A DNA stretch of 64,000 nucleotides from Bacillus testis (GTDB lineage: Bacteria > Bacillota > Bacilli > Bacillales > DSM-1321), in contig NZ_LN851186.1 in the NCBI RefSeq assembly GCF_001243895.1, forward strand, positions 1,695,933-1,759,932, read 5' to 3'. Position numbers and translations under genes: made by a program. Shown piece after piece: positions 1 to 8,197 of this stretch. Numbering within the stretch: position 1 is the stretch's first letter; every line of letters begins with the position of its first letter. The notes beneath the pieces are model-generated. The model made no database searches. It worked only from the letters and a program-made list of their open reading frames with translations, and was not told where the DNA came from.

Positions 1-546
1 TTGTTCAATCTGCAAGTTACTTCTTCCAATTTAGGAGTAGACAGTGAATACACTGCCTTCCCAGTAGAAAACAAAGATTTATTCGTGAACGGGCTTACAA
101 CGATTGTTCCGATTATCGGAGGCGGCGAAAGATTGGGAACACTAATCTTGGCCCGACTTGAAGAAAAATTCCAAGACGATGATTTAATCTTGGCTGAATA
201 TGGCGCAACCGTAGTAGGGATGGAAATCCTTCGCGAAAAAGCAGAAGAAATTGAAGGAGAAGCGAGAAGCAAAGCCGTGGTTCAAATGGCCATTTCTTCT
301 TTGTCCTACAGCGAGCTAGAAGCAATCGAGCATATCTTCGAAGAGTTAAACGGCCACGAAGGATTGTTGGTTGCATCTAAAATTGCAGACCGTGTCGGCA
401 TTACCCGCTCTGTAATTGTCAATGCGCTTCGTAAGCTGGAGAGCGCTGGCGTGATCGAATCCCGTTCTCTTGGAATGAAAGGAACATACATCAAAGTATT
501 GAACAATAAATTCCTTGTCGAATTAGAAAAATTGAAAAACCATTAA
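1..546 (+). CDS. codY: Global transcriptional regulator CodY (5' truncated by window edge)
   Basis: This is the C-terminal 181 residues of CodY, the GTP- and branched-chain-amino-acid-responsive repressor of Firmicutes. The family is about 259 residues, so roughly the first 78, including most of the ligand-binding GAF domain, lie before the window. What remains is the end of the GAF domain, a helical linker at about residues 75-100, and the winged helix-turn-helix at about 125-160 ([13 protein letters not shown], then a recognition helix and wing). The first in-window codon, TTG, is not the true start. In B. subtilis codY lies directly before the fla/che operon and CodY represses it, and the same neighbour order is seen here. 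The gene is followed by two back-to-back hairpins, so little read-through into flgB is expected. Confidence 0.97.
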   Translation: MFNLQVTSSNLGVDSEYTAFPVENKDLFVNGLTTIVPIIGGGERLGTLILARLEEKFQDDDLILAEYGATVVGMEILREKAEEIEGEARSKAVVQMAISSLSYSELEAIEHIFEELNGHEGLLVASKIADRVGITRSVIVNALRKLESAGVIESRSLGMKGTYIKVLNNKFLVELEKLKNH

Positions 547-550
547 TTTT

Positions 551-586
551 AAATAAGCCAGCCATTACAATATGGCTGGCTTATTT
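551..586 (+). terminator. codY terminator 1 (bidirectional type)
   Basis: A perfect 14-bp inverted repeat, AAATAAGCCAGCCA (551-564) and TGGCTGGCTTATTT (573-586), has an 8-nt loop and starts 5 nt after the codY stop. A-rich and T-rich flanks make it plausible on both strands. Confidence 0.88.
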
Positions 587-631
587 ATGAAATATCACGC
601 TCGGACGTGCAACTGAATTATTAATATGTCT

Positions 632-670
632 AAAACCCTAAAATTTTTTGAGAATTTTAGGGTTTTTTTT
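632..670 (+). terminator. Second terminator downstream of codY
   Basis: A perfect 14-bp inverted repeat, AAAACCCTAAAATT (632-645) and AATTTTAGGGTTTT (653-666), is followed by a T run to 670. It looks like a second intrinsic terminator. Its centre (642-656) also resembles a CodY box; see findings. Confidence 0.85.
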
Positions 671-1129
671 GAGGAAAAATTCCTAAAAAATAAGTCTTAT
701 TGACTATTGAAATGGTGAATTTTTTCACTCGGAAAAAAGGAAAAAAGTCGATTTTTCTTAATAATCGCTTGTTTTAACTGGATTCCAAATAAAAAATTCC
801 AATATAAGGATAAATTATAGTTTTTTTGATAAATTGCATATCTTTTGCTTAAAAAGCTATATATGTCTAAAATAGGTAAATAGTAGGCGTTTTTTTTTGC
901 TTATTTTCATTATTATGTATATATCAGCAAAATTAGACAATCAAGACCTATTATATAAGTCCCTTAAACAATAAAGTATATTTATGTCAATATTAAGGAA
1001 TATTGTCAGCGCATCTTTATTATTGCCCTTTTTTTATGTAATTTGTATATATGGTTATATATTACAAAAATGTATATTAAAGTACAGTGGGATGATGACA
1101 ATTAGTAAATGAATAGAAAGGTGAAAAGT
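671..1129 (+). other. A+T-rich regulatory region upstream of the fla/che operon
   Basis: About 460 bp without a gene and very A+T-rich. It holds small inverted repeats at 672-684 (AGGAAAAATTCCT) and 716-729 (GTGAATTTTTTCAC), the promoter candidate at 845-873, and an imperfect A+T-rich inverted repeat with ends TGTAAT (1037-1042) and ATTACA (1061-1066) just before flgB. I looked for a sigma-D promoter (TAAA, about 15 nt, GCCGATAT). The best match is TAAA near 964 with GTCAATAT after a 17-nt gap, which is too poor to call. Confidence 0.6.
845..873 (+). promoter_or_regulatory. Candidate sigma-A promoter for the fla/che operon
   Basis: TTGCTT (845-850), a 17-nt spacer and TAAAAT (868-873) form a reasonable sigma-A promoter about 250 nt before flgB. 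The surrounding A+T richness makes chance matches common, so this is only the best candidate in the region. Confidence 0.4.
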
Positions 1130-1522
1130 ATGTCGATTTTTTCGGGCACTATTGCACATTTGGAAAATGCATTGAATTATGCAAGCACTAAGCAAAAAGT
1201 CATTTCTGACAATTTGGCAAATGCAGATACACCCAATTTTAAAGCAAAAAGCGTTTCTTTTAAAAAAATGCTTGATACAGAAATGGATTCGTTCTCTACC
1301 AATAAAAGTGATGCCAGGCATTTTGATTTATCCAACGATGGCCAATCGATGCCCGGTGTTTATGTGAAGGGGAATATATCCTATAACAATAACGGCAATT
1401 CCGTTGATGCTGATAAAGAAATGAGCGATATGGCAGAGAATCAAATTTACTATAACGCTTTGATCGACCGGATGAATGGCAAGTTAAAATCGTTGGAAAA
1501 TGTCATAAGGGGAGGCAAATAA
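1130..1522 (+). CDS. flgB: Flagellar basal-body rod protein FlgB
   Basis: FlgB forms part of the proximal rod of the flagellar basal body, outside the membrane, and is exported by the flagellar type III system. The protein is 130 residues, typical of the family. The N-terminal heptad region begins MSIFSGTIAHLENAL and contains the rod/hook signature around residues 20-40 (VISDNLANADTPNFKAK). I chose ATG 1130 because AAAGGTGA lies 5-6 nt upstream. An in-frame ATG at 1109 has no good ribosome site and adds residues not usual in the family. It is the first gene of the operon, and its stop overlaps the flgC start by one base (TAATG), preceded by GGGGAGG. Confidence 0.96.
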   Translation: MSIFSGTIAHLENALNYASTKQKVISDNLANADTPNFKAKSVSFKKMLDTEMDSFSTNKSDARHFDLSNDGQSMPGVYVKGNISYNNNGNSVDADKEMSDMAENQIYYNALIDRMNGKLKSLENVIRGGK

Positions 1523-1971
1523 TGATGGGGATGTTTGACAGCATGCACAGTACAGCCTCTGCATTGACGGCCCAAAGGCTGCGTATGGACGTTATTTCGA
1601 GCAACATGGCCAATGTCGATTCGACCAGAGGCAAGTATGTAGATGGCAAATGGCAGCCATACCAGCGTAAATCTGTTGTTTTCCAACCAGGGAACGCTTC
1701 ATTTTCTTCTTATCTGAATAAAGCGATGGGTTCGGGTGCTGGACAAGGAGTGAAAGTAACAAAGGTCATTGAAGATCAATCTCCTTCCAAGCTGGTGTAT
1801 GACCCTGATCACATAGATGCCGATGAAAATGGGTATGTGCATATGCCCAATGTTGATCCGTTGAGGGAAATGGTGGATTTAATGAGTGCGACACGCTCAT
1901 ACGAAGCGAATGTGACAGTCTTCAATGCATCCAAAAGCATGATGATGAAGGCTCTTGAAATAGGCAAGTAG
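1522..1971 (+). CDS. flgC: Flagellar basal-body rod protein FlgC
   Basis: FlgC is a proximal rod subunit that polymerises with FlgB, FlgF/G-type proteins and FliE. It is 149 residues. The N-terminal rod motif is ASALTAQRLRMDVISSNMAN followed by the VDSTRG element. The C-terminal hydrophobic heptad region (MVDLMSATRSYEANVTVFNA, about 113-132) is the conserved axial-protein tail. The start is either ATG 1522 or ATG 1525. Both sit at a workable distance from GGGGAGG at 1508-1514, and translation is coupled to flgB. fliE follows after 16 nt. Confidence 0.96.
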   Translation: MMGMFDSMHSTASALTAQRLRMDVISSNMANVDSTRGKYVDGKWQPYQRKSVVFQPGNASFSSYLNKAMGSGAGQGVKVTKVIEDQSPSKLVYDPDHIDADENGYVHMPNVDPLREMVDLMSATRSYEANVTVFNASKSMMMKALEIGK

Positions 1972-1987
1972 ATAGGAGAATGAAAGA

Positions 1988-2284
1988 ATGGCTATATCAG
2001 GTATAAATTTGTTAAATACAATACAGCAAACAACCGCCGGCAGAACAACTCCAGCGCAGGCTCAAAAGACATTTTCCTCTATGTTAAAACAATCTTTGAA
2101 CGAAGTGAATGCCACGCAGATCCAATCCGATGCACTGACGAATCAACTGGCGAACGGCGGGCAAGTTGATCTTCATTCAGTGATGATTGCCTCCCAAAAA
2201 GCAAATATCATGATGCAGACAACGTTGGAAGTAAGAAATAAAGCAGTGGAAGCCTATCAAGAAATGATGAGGATGCAAGTGTAA
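1988..2284 (+). CDS. fliE: Flagellar hook-basal body complex protein FliE
   Basis: FliE is the junction protein between the MS ring (FliF) and the rod, and one of the first exported substrates. It is 98 residues, close to family size. The conserved C-terminal half contains VDLHSVMIASQKANIMMQTT and ends with the NKAVEAYQEMMRMQV helix typical of FliE. The start ATG 1988 follows GATAGGAGAATGAA. A 78-nt gap without clear structure separates it from fliF. The flgB-flgC-fliE-fliF order is the standard Firmicute fla/che opening. Confidence 0.95.
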   Translation: MAISGINLLNTIQQTTAGRTTPAQAQKTFSSMLKQSLNEVNATQIQSDALTNQLANGGQVDLHSVMIASQKANIMMQTTLEVRNKAVEAYQEMMRMQV

Positions 2285-2362
2285 GCCATCATATTCCTAT
2301 GTACTGAATACTATGGAGAAATCCAGAGGGGCAGAGAAACATGACAAAGCGGTCGGGGGAAC

Positions 2363-3967
2363 ATGATGAAAGAAAAAGTGAACGTTTATATACAAAAAAT
2401 AAAAGATATTTGGAGAAATAAAACAAATAAGCAGAAATGGATATTGATCGGATCCGTTGTGTTGGCCATTGTCTTTATCGCTGTGGCTTCTTGGTTTGTG
2501 ACAAAGCCGACGATGATTCCTTTGTATTCAGACCTTTCTCCGGCGGAGACCGGGAGCATTAAGGAAAATGTGGATGCTAAGGGAATAAAAACAGAAATAG
2601 CCGATAATGGCACGACCATCCTTGTTCCGAAAGAACAGGTGGATACACTGAAAGTTCAGTTGGCATCAGAAGGGCTTCCGGAAACGGGCAGTATTGACTA
2701 TTCATTTTTTAGCCAGAATGCCAAAATGGGCCTCACAGATAATGAATTCAATGTCTTGAAACTTGAATCCACCCAAACTGAGTTGGCAAATTTGATTAAG
2801 CAAATCGACGGCGTCCAGAATGCAAAAGTAATGATCTCCATGCCTGAAAAAGGCGTGTTTGTGACAGAAAACAATGAACAGGCATCAGCCTCCATCGTAC
2901 TTGAGGTTAAGCCAGGCTATAGATTTCAAGATGATCAAATAAAGGCCTTATATCATCTTGTGTCAAAAAGCATCCCGAATCTTCCTGAAGAGAACATAGC
3001 TATTATGAACCAAAATTTCGAATATTACGATTTAAATAACGATAGTAAACTGGCCAATGGTTCCTCCATTGTCGACCAATTTGCCGTCAAGAAACAAATT
3101 GAACGTGACATTCAAAGACAGGTCCAAACGATGCTGGGCACAATCATGGGCCAGGACAAGGTTGTTGCATCTGTGACGGCTGATGTCGATTTTTCTCAGG
3201 AAAAAAGAGAAGAAAATCTAGTGACGCCGGTTGACGAAGAGAATATGGCCGGCATTGCCATAAGCGCCAAAAAACTTTCTGAAACATTCAGCGGCAAAGG
3301 TGCCGGTGCCGGTGGGGTACCGCAAGGGGAAGATTCTTCCGATGCAATCGGATCATCTTCACAGTATGTAGAAGGTTCAGATAATAATGGGGATTATGAG
3401 AAAACAGAAGAAACAATCAATAATGAGGTAAATCGCATTAAAAAAGAAGTGGTGGAAAGTCCTTATAAAGTAAAAGATTTAGGCATCCAAGTAATGGTTG
3501 AACCGCCGAATGCCAAGGATCCCAATTCACTGCCCCAAGAAAGAATCGATGATATCAATAAAATCTTAGGGACGATCATCCGTACAACTATTGACAAAAA
3601 TGAACAAAATGAACCGTTGTCCGATGAAGATGTCGATCAGAAAATTGCTGTATCCGTACAGACGTTTAACGGCAAAGTGACATTCGATGATAAAAAAACA
3701 ACTGCCATTCCGCTTTGGGCGTATATAGTAGGCGGCGTTTTGTTGGCTGCATTAATCATTCTGTTAATCCTATTTCTTCGTTCGCGCAAAAATAGAATCG
3801 AAGAGGAAGAACTGGTCATTGAAGAACAAGAAGAATTCGATGTGCCTGATGTCAATGCCGAACAGGAAACAGAGGGAACGATGAAACGGAAGCAGCTAGA
3901 AAAAATGGCAAAAGAAAAACCGGATGAGTTTGCAAAGTTATTGCGAACTTGGCTATCACAGGATTAG
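2363..3967 (+). CDS. fliF: Flagellar MS-ring protein FliF
   Basis: FliF forms the membrane MS ring on which the motor and export gate assemble. The 534-residue protein has a first membrane helix at about 26-46 and a YscJ/FliF periplasmic-type ring region at about 47-230. A variable Gly/Ser-rich stretch at about 312-335 separates the ring-building motifs. A second membrane helix lies at about 445-468, followed by an acidic cytoplasmic tail. The last about 20 residues (MAKEKPDEFAKLLRTWLSQD) are the FliG-binding element. The start is ATG 2363 or 2366 behind GGGGGAAC. fliG follows after 12 nt, consistent with a fixed FliF:FliG stoichiometry. Confidence 0.97.
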   Translation: MMKEKVNVYIQKIKDIWRNKTNKQKWILIGSVVLAIVFIAVASWFVTKPTMIPLYSDLSPAETGSIKENVDAKGIKTEIADNGTTILVPKEQVDTLKVQLASEGLPETGSIDYSFFSQNAKMGLTDNEFNVLKLESTQTELANLIKQIDGVQNAKVMISMPEKGVFVTENNEQASASIVLEVKPGYRFQDDQIKALYHLVSKSIPNLPEENIAIMNQNFEYYDLNNDSKLANGSSIVDQFAVKKQIERDIQRQVQTMLGTIMGQDKVVASVTADVDFSQEKREENLVTPVDEENMAGIAISAKKLSETFSGKGAGAGGVPQGEDSSDAIGSSSQYVEGSDNNGDYEKTEETINNEVNRIKKEVVESPYKVKDLGIQVMVEPPNAKDPNSLPQERIDDINKILGTIIRTTIDKNEQNEPLSDEDVDQKIAVSVQTFNGKVTFDDKKTTAIPLWAYIVGGVLLAALIILLILFLRSRKNRIEEEELVIEEQEEFDVPDVNAEQETEGTMKRKQLEKMAKEKPDEFAKLLRTWLSQD

Positions 3968-3979
3968 GGGGAAACGCAG

Positions 3980-4999
3980 TTGTCCAAGAAAGAAAAAAAA
4001 GCCGGCCTGACAGGCAGACAAAAGGCTGCCATCCTACTGATTTCCTTGGGGCCCGATGTCTCAGCTTCTGTCTATAAACATTTATCGGAAGAAGAAATCG
4101 AGAGACTGACATTAGAGATTTCCTCCGTCCGCAAAGTGGATTCTCTGGAAAAAGAAAGTATTCTCGATGAGTTCCATCATTTGGCGCTAGCTCAGGATTA
4201 CATCACCCAGGGAGGAATTGGCTATGCGAAACAGATTCTCGAGAAAGCTTTGGGATCCGAGGAAGCGTCGGCCATCATAAACAGGCTGACGTCATCCCTG
4301 CAGGTCAAACCATTCGACTTTGCGCGCAAAGCAGACCCGGCCCAAATCCTTAACTTTATCCAAAGCGAGCATCCTCAGACAATCGCGTTGATTTTATCTT
4401 ATTTGGAGCCGGCGCAGGCCGGGCAAATTCTGTCGGAGCTTCCCCAGGAAGTCCAAGCAGATATTGCACGCAGAATCGCTATCATGGATAGCACTTCGCC
4501 TGAAATTATTAATGAAGTGGAACAGATTCTTGAAAGGAATCTATCTGCGACTGTTACCCAGGATTATACACAAACGGGCGGGGTAGAAGCTGTGGTTGAT
4601 GTTCTGAATGGCGTCGACCGCTCGACAGAACGGACCATCCTGGATGCTTTGGAAATCCAGGATCCTGAACTGGCAGAAGAAATCAAGAAGCGCATGTTTG
4701 TCTTTGAGGATATTGTCACTCTTGACGGACGGGCGATACAGCGTGTCATCCGCGATTCTGAAAATGAAGATCTCAAGTTGGCGCTTAAGGTGTCCAGCGA
4801 AGAAGTGAAAGAAATAATCTTCAAGAACATGTCGAAACGTATGGTGGACACATTTAAAGAAGAAATGGAATATATGGGACCTGTAAGGCTTCGGGATGTA
4901 GAGGAAGCGCAATCGCGCATTGTTGCAGTAATCCGGAGACTGGAAGAATCAGGTGAAATCATTGTGGCCAGAGGCGGAGGAGATGACATCATTGTCTAG
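3980..4999 (+). CDS. fliG: Flagellar motor switch protein FliG
   Basis: FliG is the rotor protein that binds FliF, FliM and the stator MotA. It is 339 residues, normal size. The N-terminal FliF-binding domain is followed by the armadillo-like middle domain containing the EHPQ motif (SEHPQTIALIL, about 129-139) and by a C-terminal domain with the charged torque helix near residues 280-300. Translation starts at TTG 3980 (MSKKEKK) behind GGGGGAAACG. The 3' end overlaps fliH by 17 nt. Confidence 0.97.
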   Translation: MSKKEKKAGLTGRQKAAILLISLGPDVSASVYKHLSEEEIERLTLEISSVRKVDSLEKESILDEFHHLALAQDYITQGGIGYAKQILEKALGSEEASAIINRLTSSLQVKPFDFARKADPAQILNFIQSEHPQTIALILSYLEPAQAGQILSELPQEVQADIARRIAIMDSTSPEIINEVEQILERNLSATVTQDYTQTGGVEAVVDVLNGVDRSTERTILDALEIQDPELAEEIKKRMFVFEDIVTLDGRAIQRVIRDSENEDLKLALKVSSEEVKEIIFKNMSKRMVDTFKEEMEYMGPVRLRDVEEAQSRIVAVIRRLEESGEIIVARGGGDDIIV

Positions 5000-5762
5000 G
5001 ATCATTAAGTCTCCATGGACTGTACAGGAAGAAGAAAACACAAAGAAGATTGCCATTCTCCCCTTTAAGGCATATGGGCACATAGTAAGTGAAGAAGAGG
5101 GCGAACCACAAATGAATGGCCAGATGAGGCAGCATTTGCTGGCGGATGCCCAAAGGGAAGCGGATCAACGGATTGCTGATGCCGAGCAAGAAGCACATCG
5201 TATCCACGAGCGTATCCAACAGCAAAAAGAGCATTGGGAAAACCATGAGCGCAAATTGTTGGAAGAAGCAGCACGGGAAGCCGGCTACAGCGAAGGATAC
5301 AGCTTCGGTGCCGAGCAGGGGCATGAAGAGATGAGAGAGCAAATTGCACTTGCAAAGCAGGTTGTTGAATCTGCCAAGGAAGACTATCAGAGTTATCTGG
5401 AATCAGCGGAAGATACCATTTTGCATCTTGCCGTAGGGATTGCCGAACATATATTAAACAGCGAATTGGCAAGCCATCCGGAGTCTATATTAGCGATGGT
5501 AAAAAAGGCCATTAAAGAAGTCCGGGATTATCCCGAAGTACAATTGAGGGTCCATCCGGTGCACTATGATTTCTTGCTTTCCCAAAAGGCAGAATTACTG
5601 GCTATATTTCCGAAAGAAACCAATTTGGTGCTATATCCGGATGATGAGTTGAATGAAACAGGCTGCATTATTGAATCCCCGGCAGGATTGATAGATGCAA
5701 CGATCGACAGTCAGTTGGCCGAAGTAAAGAATAAGCTGGAAGAGCTACTGGAAGGGGAATAA
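4983..5762 (+). CDS. fliH: Flagellar export apparatus stator protein FliH
   Basis: FliH tethers and regulates the export ATPase FliI at the C ring. The 259-residue form starts at ATG 4983 (MTSLSRIIKSPW), preceded by GAGGCGGAGGAG inside the end of fliG. An in-frame ATG at 4953 has no ribosome site. A long Glu/Gln/Ala-rich coiled coil spans about residues 50-125 and contains AREAGYSEGYSFGAEQG, the family's G-x3-G repeat region. The C-terminal FliH/V-ATPase-subunit-E-like domain follows at about 130-255 (IAEHILNSEL, VHPVHYDFLL). fliI begins 3 nt after the stop. Confidence 0.93.
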   Translation: MTSLSRIIKSPWTVQEEENTKKIAILPFKAYGHIVSEEEGEPQMNGQMRQHLLADAQREADQRIADAEQEAHRIHERIQQQKEHWENHERKLLEEAAREAGYSEGYSFGAEQGHEEMREQIALAKQVVESAKEDYQSYLESAEDTILHLAVGIAEHILNSELASHPESILAMVKKAIKEVRDYPEVQLRVHPVHYDFLLSQKAELLAIFPKETNLVLYPDDELNETGCIIESPAGLIDATIDSQLAEVKNKLEELLEGE

Positions 5763-5765
5763 AGC

Positions 5766-7085
5766 ATGGATGCAAAGCAGCTCCTGCCTTTTATCAAAGA
5801 AATGGATACCTATAAAAGGTATGGGCGTGTGAAGAAAGTCGTTGGCCTTATGATTGAGTCGCAGGGCCCTGAATGTTCCGTAGGGGATGTATGCTTCATC
5901 CATGCCGGAAATAAAACCATCAGAAAAAAAATCAGGGCGGAAGTCGTCGGGTTTAAAGATGAGAATATCATTTTAATGCCTTATACAGCTGTTAATGATA
6001 TTTCTCCAGGCTGCTTTGTGGAAGCCACGATGAAACCCCTTGAAATAAAAGTGGGATCCGCTTTGATTGGGAAAACAATTGATCCCCTAGGCTTTCCGCT
6101 CGATGGTTCATCTTTGCCGAAGGGGCTGGGAACAGTCGGGACAGACCGGATGCCCCCCAATCCGATGCAAAGGCCGCCCATCAACGAAAGCATTGAGGTC
6201 GGCGTCCGTATGATCGATAGTTTGCTGACTGTCGGGAAAGGCCAGCGCGTTGGGATATTTGCCGGAAGCGGAGTTGGAAAAAGTACATTGCTCGGGATGG
6301 TCGCCCGGAATACCACTGCTGATATCAATGTAATAGGGCTGATTGGCGAACGTGGCAGGGAAGTGAGGGAGTTTATAGACCGAGATCTGGGCCCTGAAGG
6401 TTTATCCCGTTCGATTGTTGTAGTCGCCACTTCTGACCAGCCGGCGTTAATGCGGATTAAAGGGGCCTATACAGCTACCGCCATTGCCGAATATTTCCGC
6501 GACCAAGGCCTGAACGTCCTGCTGATGATGGATTCAGTTACCCGTGTAGCCATGGCCCAAAGAGAGATAGGGCTTGCAGTTGGGGAGCCGCCCACGACTA
6601 AAGGATATCCGCCGTCTGTATTCGGCCTTTTACCAGGATTGCTGGAAAGGACAGGGACGAATGAGCACGGATCGATAACCGCTTTTTATACGGTTTTAGT
6701 CGACGGGGATGACATGAACGAGCCCATTGCCGATACGGTGCGGGGAATTTTAGACGGACATTTCGTCATGGACCGCGATCTAGCGAATAAAGGGCAATTC
6801 CCGGCAGTCAATGTTTTGAAAAGCATTTCCAGGCTCATGAACCATATTGCTGATGATGAGCATGTCCGGAATGCAGAGAAATTGCGCGAAATGCTGTCAA
6901 AATACATGGAAAACGAAGATTTAATAAATATTGGAGCCTATAAGAAAGGTTCATCAAAAGAAATTGATGAAGCAATCGACAAATATCCAGAAATCATCGC
7001 TTTTTTGAAGCAAGGAACAAAAGAAGCTGCTTCCAAGGAAGAGAGCATCAAGAGACTGAATGAATTGATAGGAAGTGTTCACTGA
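5766..7085 (+). CDS. fliI: Flagellum-specific export ATPase FliI
   Basis: FliI is the F1-beta-like ATPase that energises substrate entry into the flagellar type III export gate. The 439-residue protein has an N-terminal beta-barrel, Walker A AGSGVGKS at 166-173, Walker B around LLMMDSVTRVA near residue 250, and the GEPPTTKGYPPSVF element of type III ATPases. The ribosome site GAAGGGGAA precedes ATG 5766. It overlaps the in-frame GTG of fliJ but not its preferred ATG. It sits between its regulator fliH and its small partner fliJ, as in other fla/che operons. Confidence 0.97.
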   Translation: MDAKQLLPFIKEMDTYKRYGRVKKVVGLMIESQGPECSVGDVCFIHAGNKTIRKKIRAEVVGFKDENIILMPYTAVNDISPGCFVEATMKPLEIKVGSALIGKTIDPLGFPLDGSSLPKGLGTVGTDRMPPNPMQRPPINESIEVGVRMIDSLLTVGKGQRVGIFAGSGVGKSTLLGMVARNTTADINVIGLIGERGREVREFIDRDLGPEGLSRSIVVVATSDQPALMRIKGAYTATAIAEYFRDQGLNVLLMMDSVTRVAMAQREIGLAVGEPPTTKGYPPSVFGLLPGLLERTGTNEHGSITAFYTVLVDGDDMNEPIADTVRGILDGHFVMDRDLANKGQFPAVNVLKSISRLMNHIADDEHVRNAEKLREMLSKYMENEDLINIGAYKKGSSKEIDEAIDKYPEIIAFLKQGTKEAASKEESIKRLNELIGSVH

Positions 7086-7086
7086 C

Positions 7087-7533
7087 ATGGGAAATTACAG
7101 CTATAAATTCGAAAAAATCCTCGGGTTGAAAGAAAACGAGAAGCATGATGCCCAAGCACGGTACGGGGAAGCGGTCAAAGCATTCGAGATAGCGGCAGAG
7201 GAATTGTACAGACTGTTGAAAAAGAAGGAAGATTTGCATGCGTTGCAGCAGGAAAAGCTGGTTTCCGGTTTATCGGTCAGTGAAATCCGCCACAATCAAT
7301 TATTCGCCGATAATCTAGAAAATTTGATTAGCTACAGCCAACAAACAGTCATGAAAGCAAGGGAAAACATGAATATTTGGCAGAATAGGCTCATCGAAAA
7401 AAATATGGAAGTAAAAAAATACGAAAAAATGAAAGAAAAAGATTTTAAGAAATTCAAGGACCATGTGAAAGCAATCGAAAAGATTGAGATGGATGACGTG
7501 TCTATCCAAACATTTTTGAGCAAAGAGAATTAG
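7087..7533 (+). CDS. fliJ: Flagellar export chaperone/ATPase stalk FliJ
   Basis: FliJ is the coiled-coil central stalk of the FliI ring and a general export chaperone. I take ATG 7087 (MGNYSYKFEKILGLKENEK), giving 148 residues, the family size. The in-frame GTG at 7075 lies inside the GGAAG ribosome site and would add four residues. Almost the whole sequence is charged helix with heptads, including ELYRLLKKKEDL and the conserved RLIEKNMEVKKYEKMKEK region near the C-terminus. The next gene begins 8 nt after the stop. Confidence 0.92.
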   Translation: MGNYSYKFEKILGLKENEKHDAQARYGEAVKAFEIAAEELYRLLKKKEDLHALQQEKLVSGLSVSEIRHNQLFADNLENLISYSQQTVMKARENMNIWQNRLIEKNMEVKKYEKMKEKDFKKFKDHVKAIEKIEMDDVSIQTFLSKEN

Positions 7534-7541
7534 GTGATTGT

Positions 7542-8165
7542 ATGGGGAAAAAAGAAAAGCAAATAGAAGTGGAAACCGAAGAAAAACCATACAATAAATT
7601 TCAATGGTTTTTGTTTGCGATTGTTATACCGATCGTATTTGCCTTGCTATTGGGCCTTATCGTTGCATCGGTGGCGGGCATCAATGTATTTCAGTCGTTG
7701 AAAGATGTCGGAGGAAAGGTGCCGGTGATTTCGGGGATGATGGACCGTGACCAGGACGCAGCTATTGACCGGTACAAGGAAAAGGTCGTTACACTTCAAG
7801 CTGAAATAAAAAATAACGAAGTGAAAATCAGCAAACTGGAAAGTATGCTCGACACAAAAGACAAGCAAATCAACAAAAGCGATCTTGAGAAGGAACGGCT
7901 CGAGCAGCAGATCACAGAGCTGAAAGCCGTCCAGAATGATAATAAGAAAGCCTATAAAGACATCATCCGAACATACGAATCAATGGCTCCCAAAAAATCG
8001 GCGCCCATCATAGCCAGTTTGAAGGAGGATGAAGCCGTTAAGCTTCTTTCAAACTTAAAGCCGGATACGTTGGCAGCTATATTGGAGAAAATGGACCCAG
8101 CTGTCGCGGCACGCCTGACACAGAAGCTGACAGTCCAAAACGAAAAGACAGATTCCGGTAATTAG
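7542..8165 (+). CDS. ylxF: Flagellar operon protein YlxF (MotE-like, MgtE-N fold)
   Basis: This is a 207-residue membrane-anchored protein of the YlxF/MotE-like family found between fliJ and fliK in Bacillales. It has a short charged cytoplasmic N-terminus, one membrane helix at about 24-47 (FAIVIPIVFALLLGLIVASV), a coiled coil at about 80-145, and a C-terminal MgtE intracellular-N-like domain (LLSNLKPDTLAAILEKMDP, about 168-186). Alphaproteobacterial MotE relatives stabilise motor parts. The role in Bacillus is less clear, so a scaffold or chaperone function is inference. fliK follows after 32 nt. Confidence 0.85.
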   Translation: MGKKEKQIEVETEEKPYNKFQWFLFAIVIPIVFALLLGLIVASVAGINVFQSLKDVGGKVPVISGMMDRDQDAAIDRYKEKVVTLQAEIKNNEVKISKLESMLDTKDKQINKSDLEKERLEQQITELKAVQNDNKKAYKDIIRTYESMAPKKSAPIIASLKEDEAVKLLSNLKPDTLAAILEKMDPAVAARLTQKLTVQNEKTDSGN

Positions 8166-8197
8166 GCGAAAGAGCAAAATGGAAGGGAGGTGAAAAT

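Noticed and set aside
960..995. Sigma-D promoter before flgB (TAAA with GTCAATAT)
   Set aside because: The spacing is 17 instead of about 15 and two positions of the -10 are wrong.
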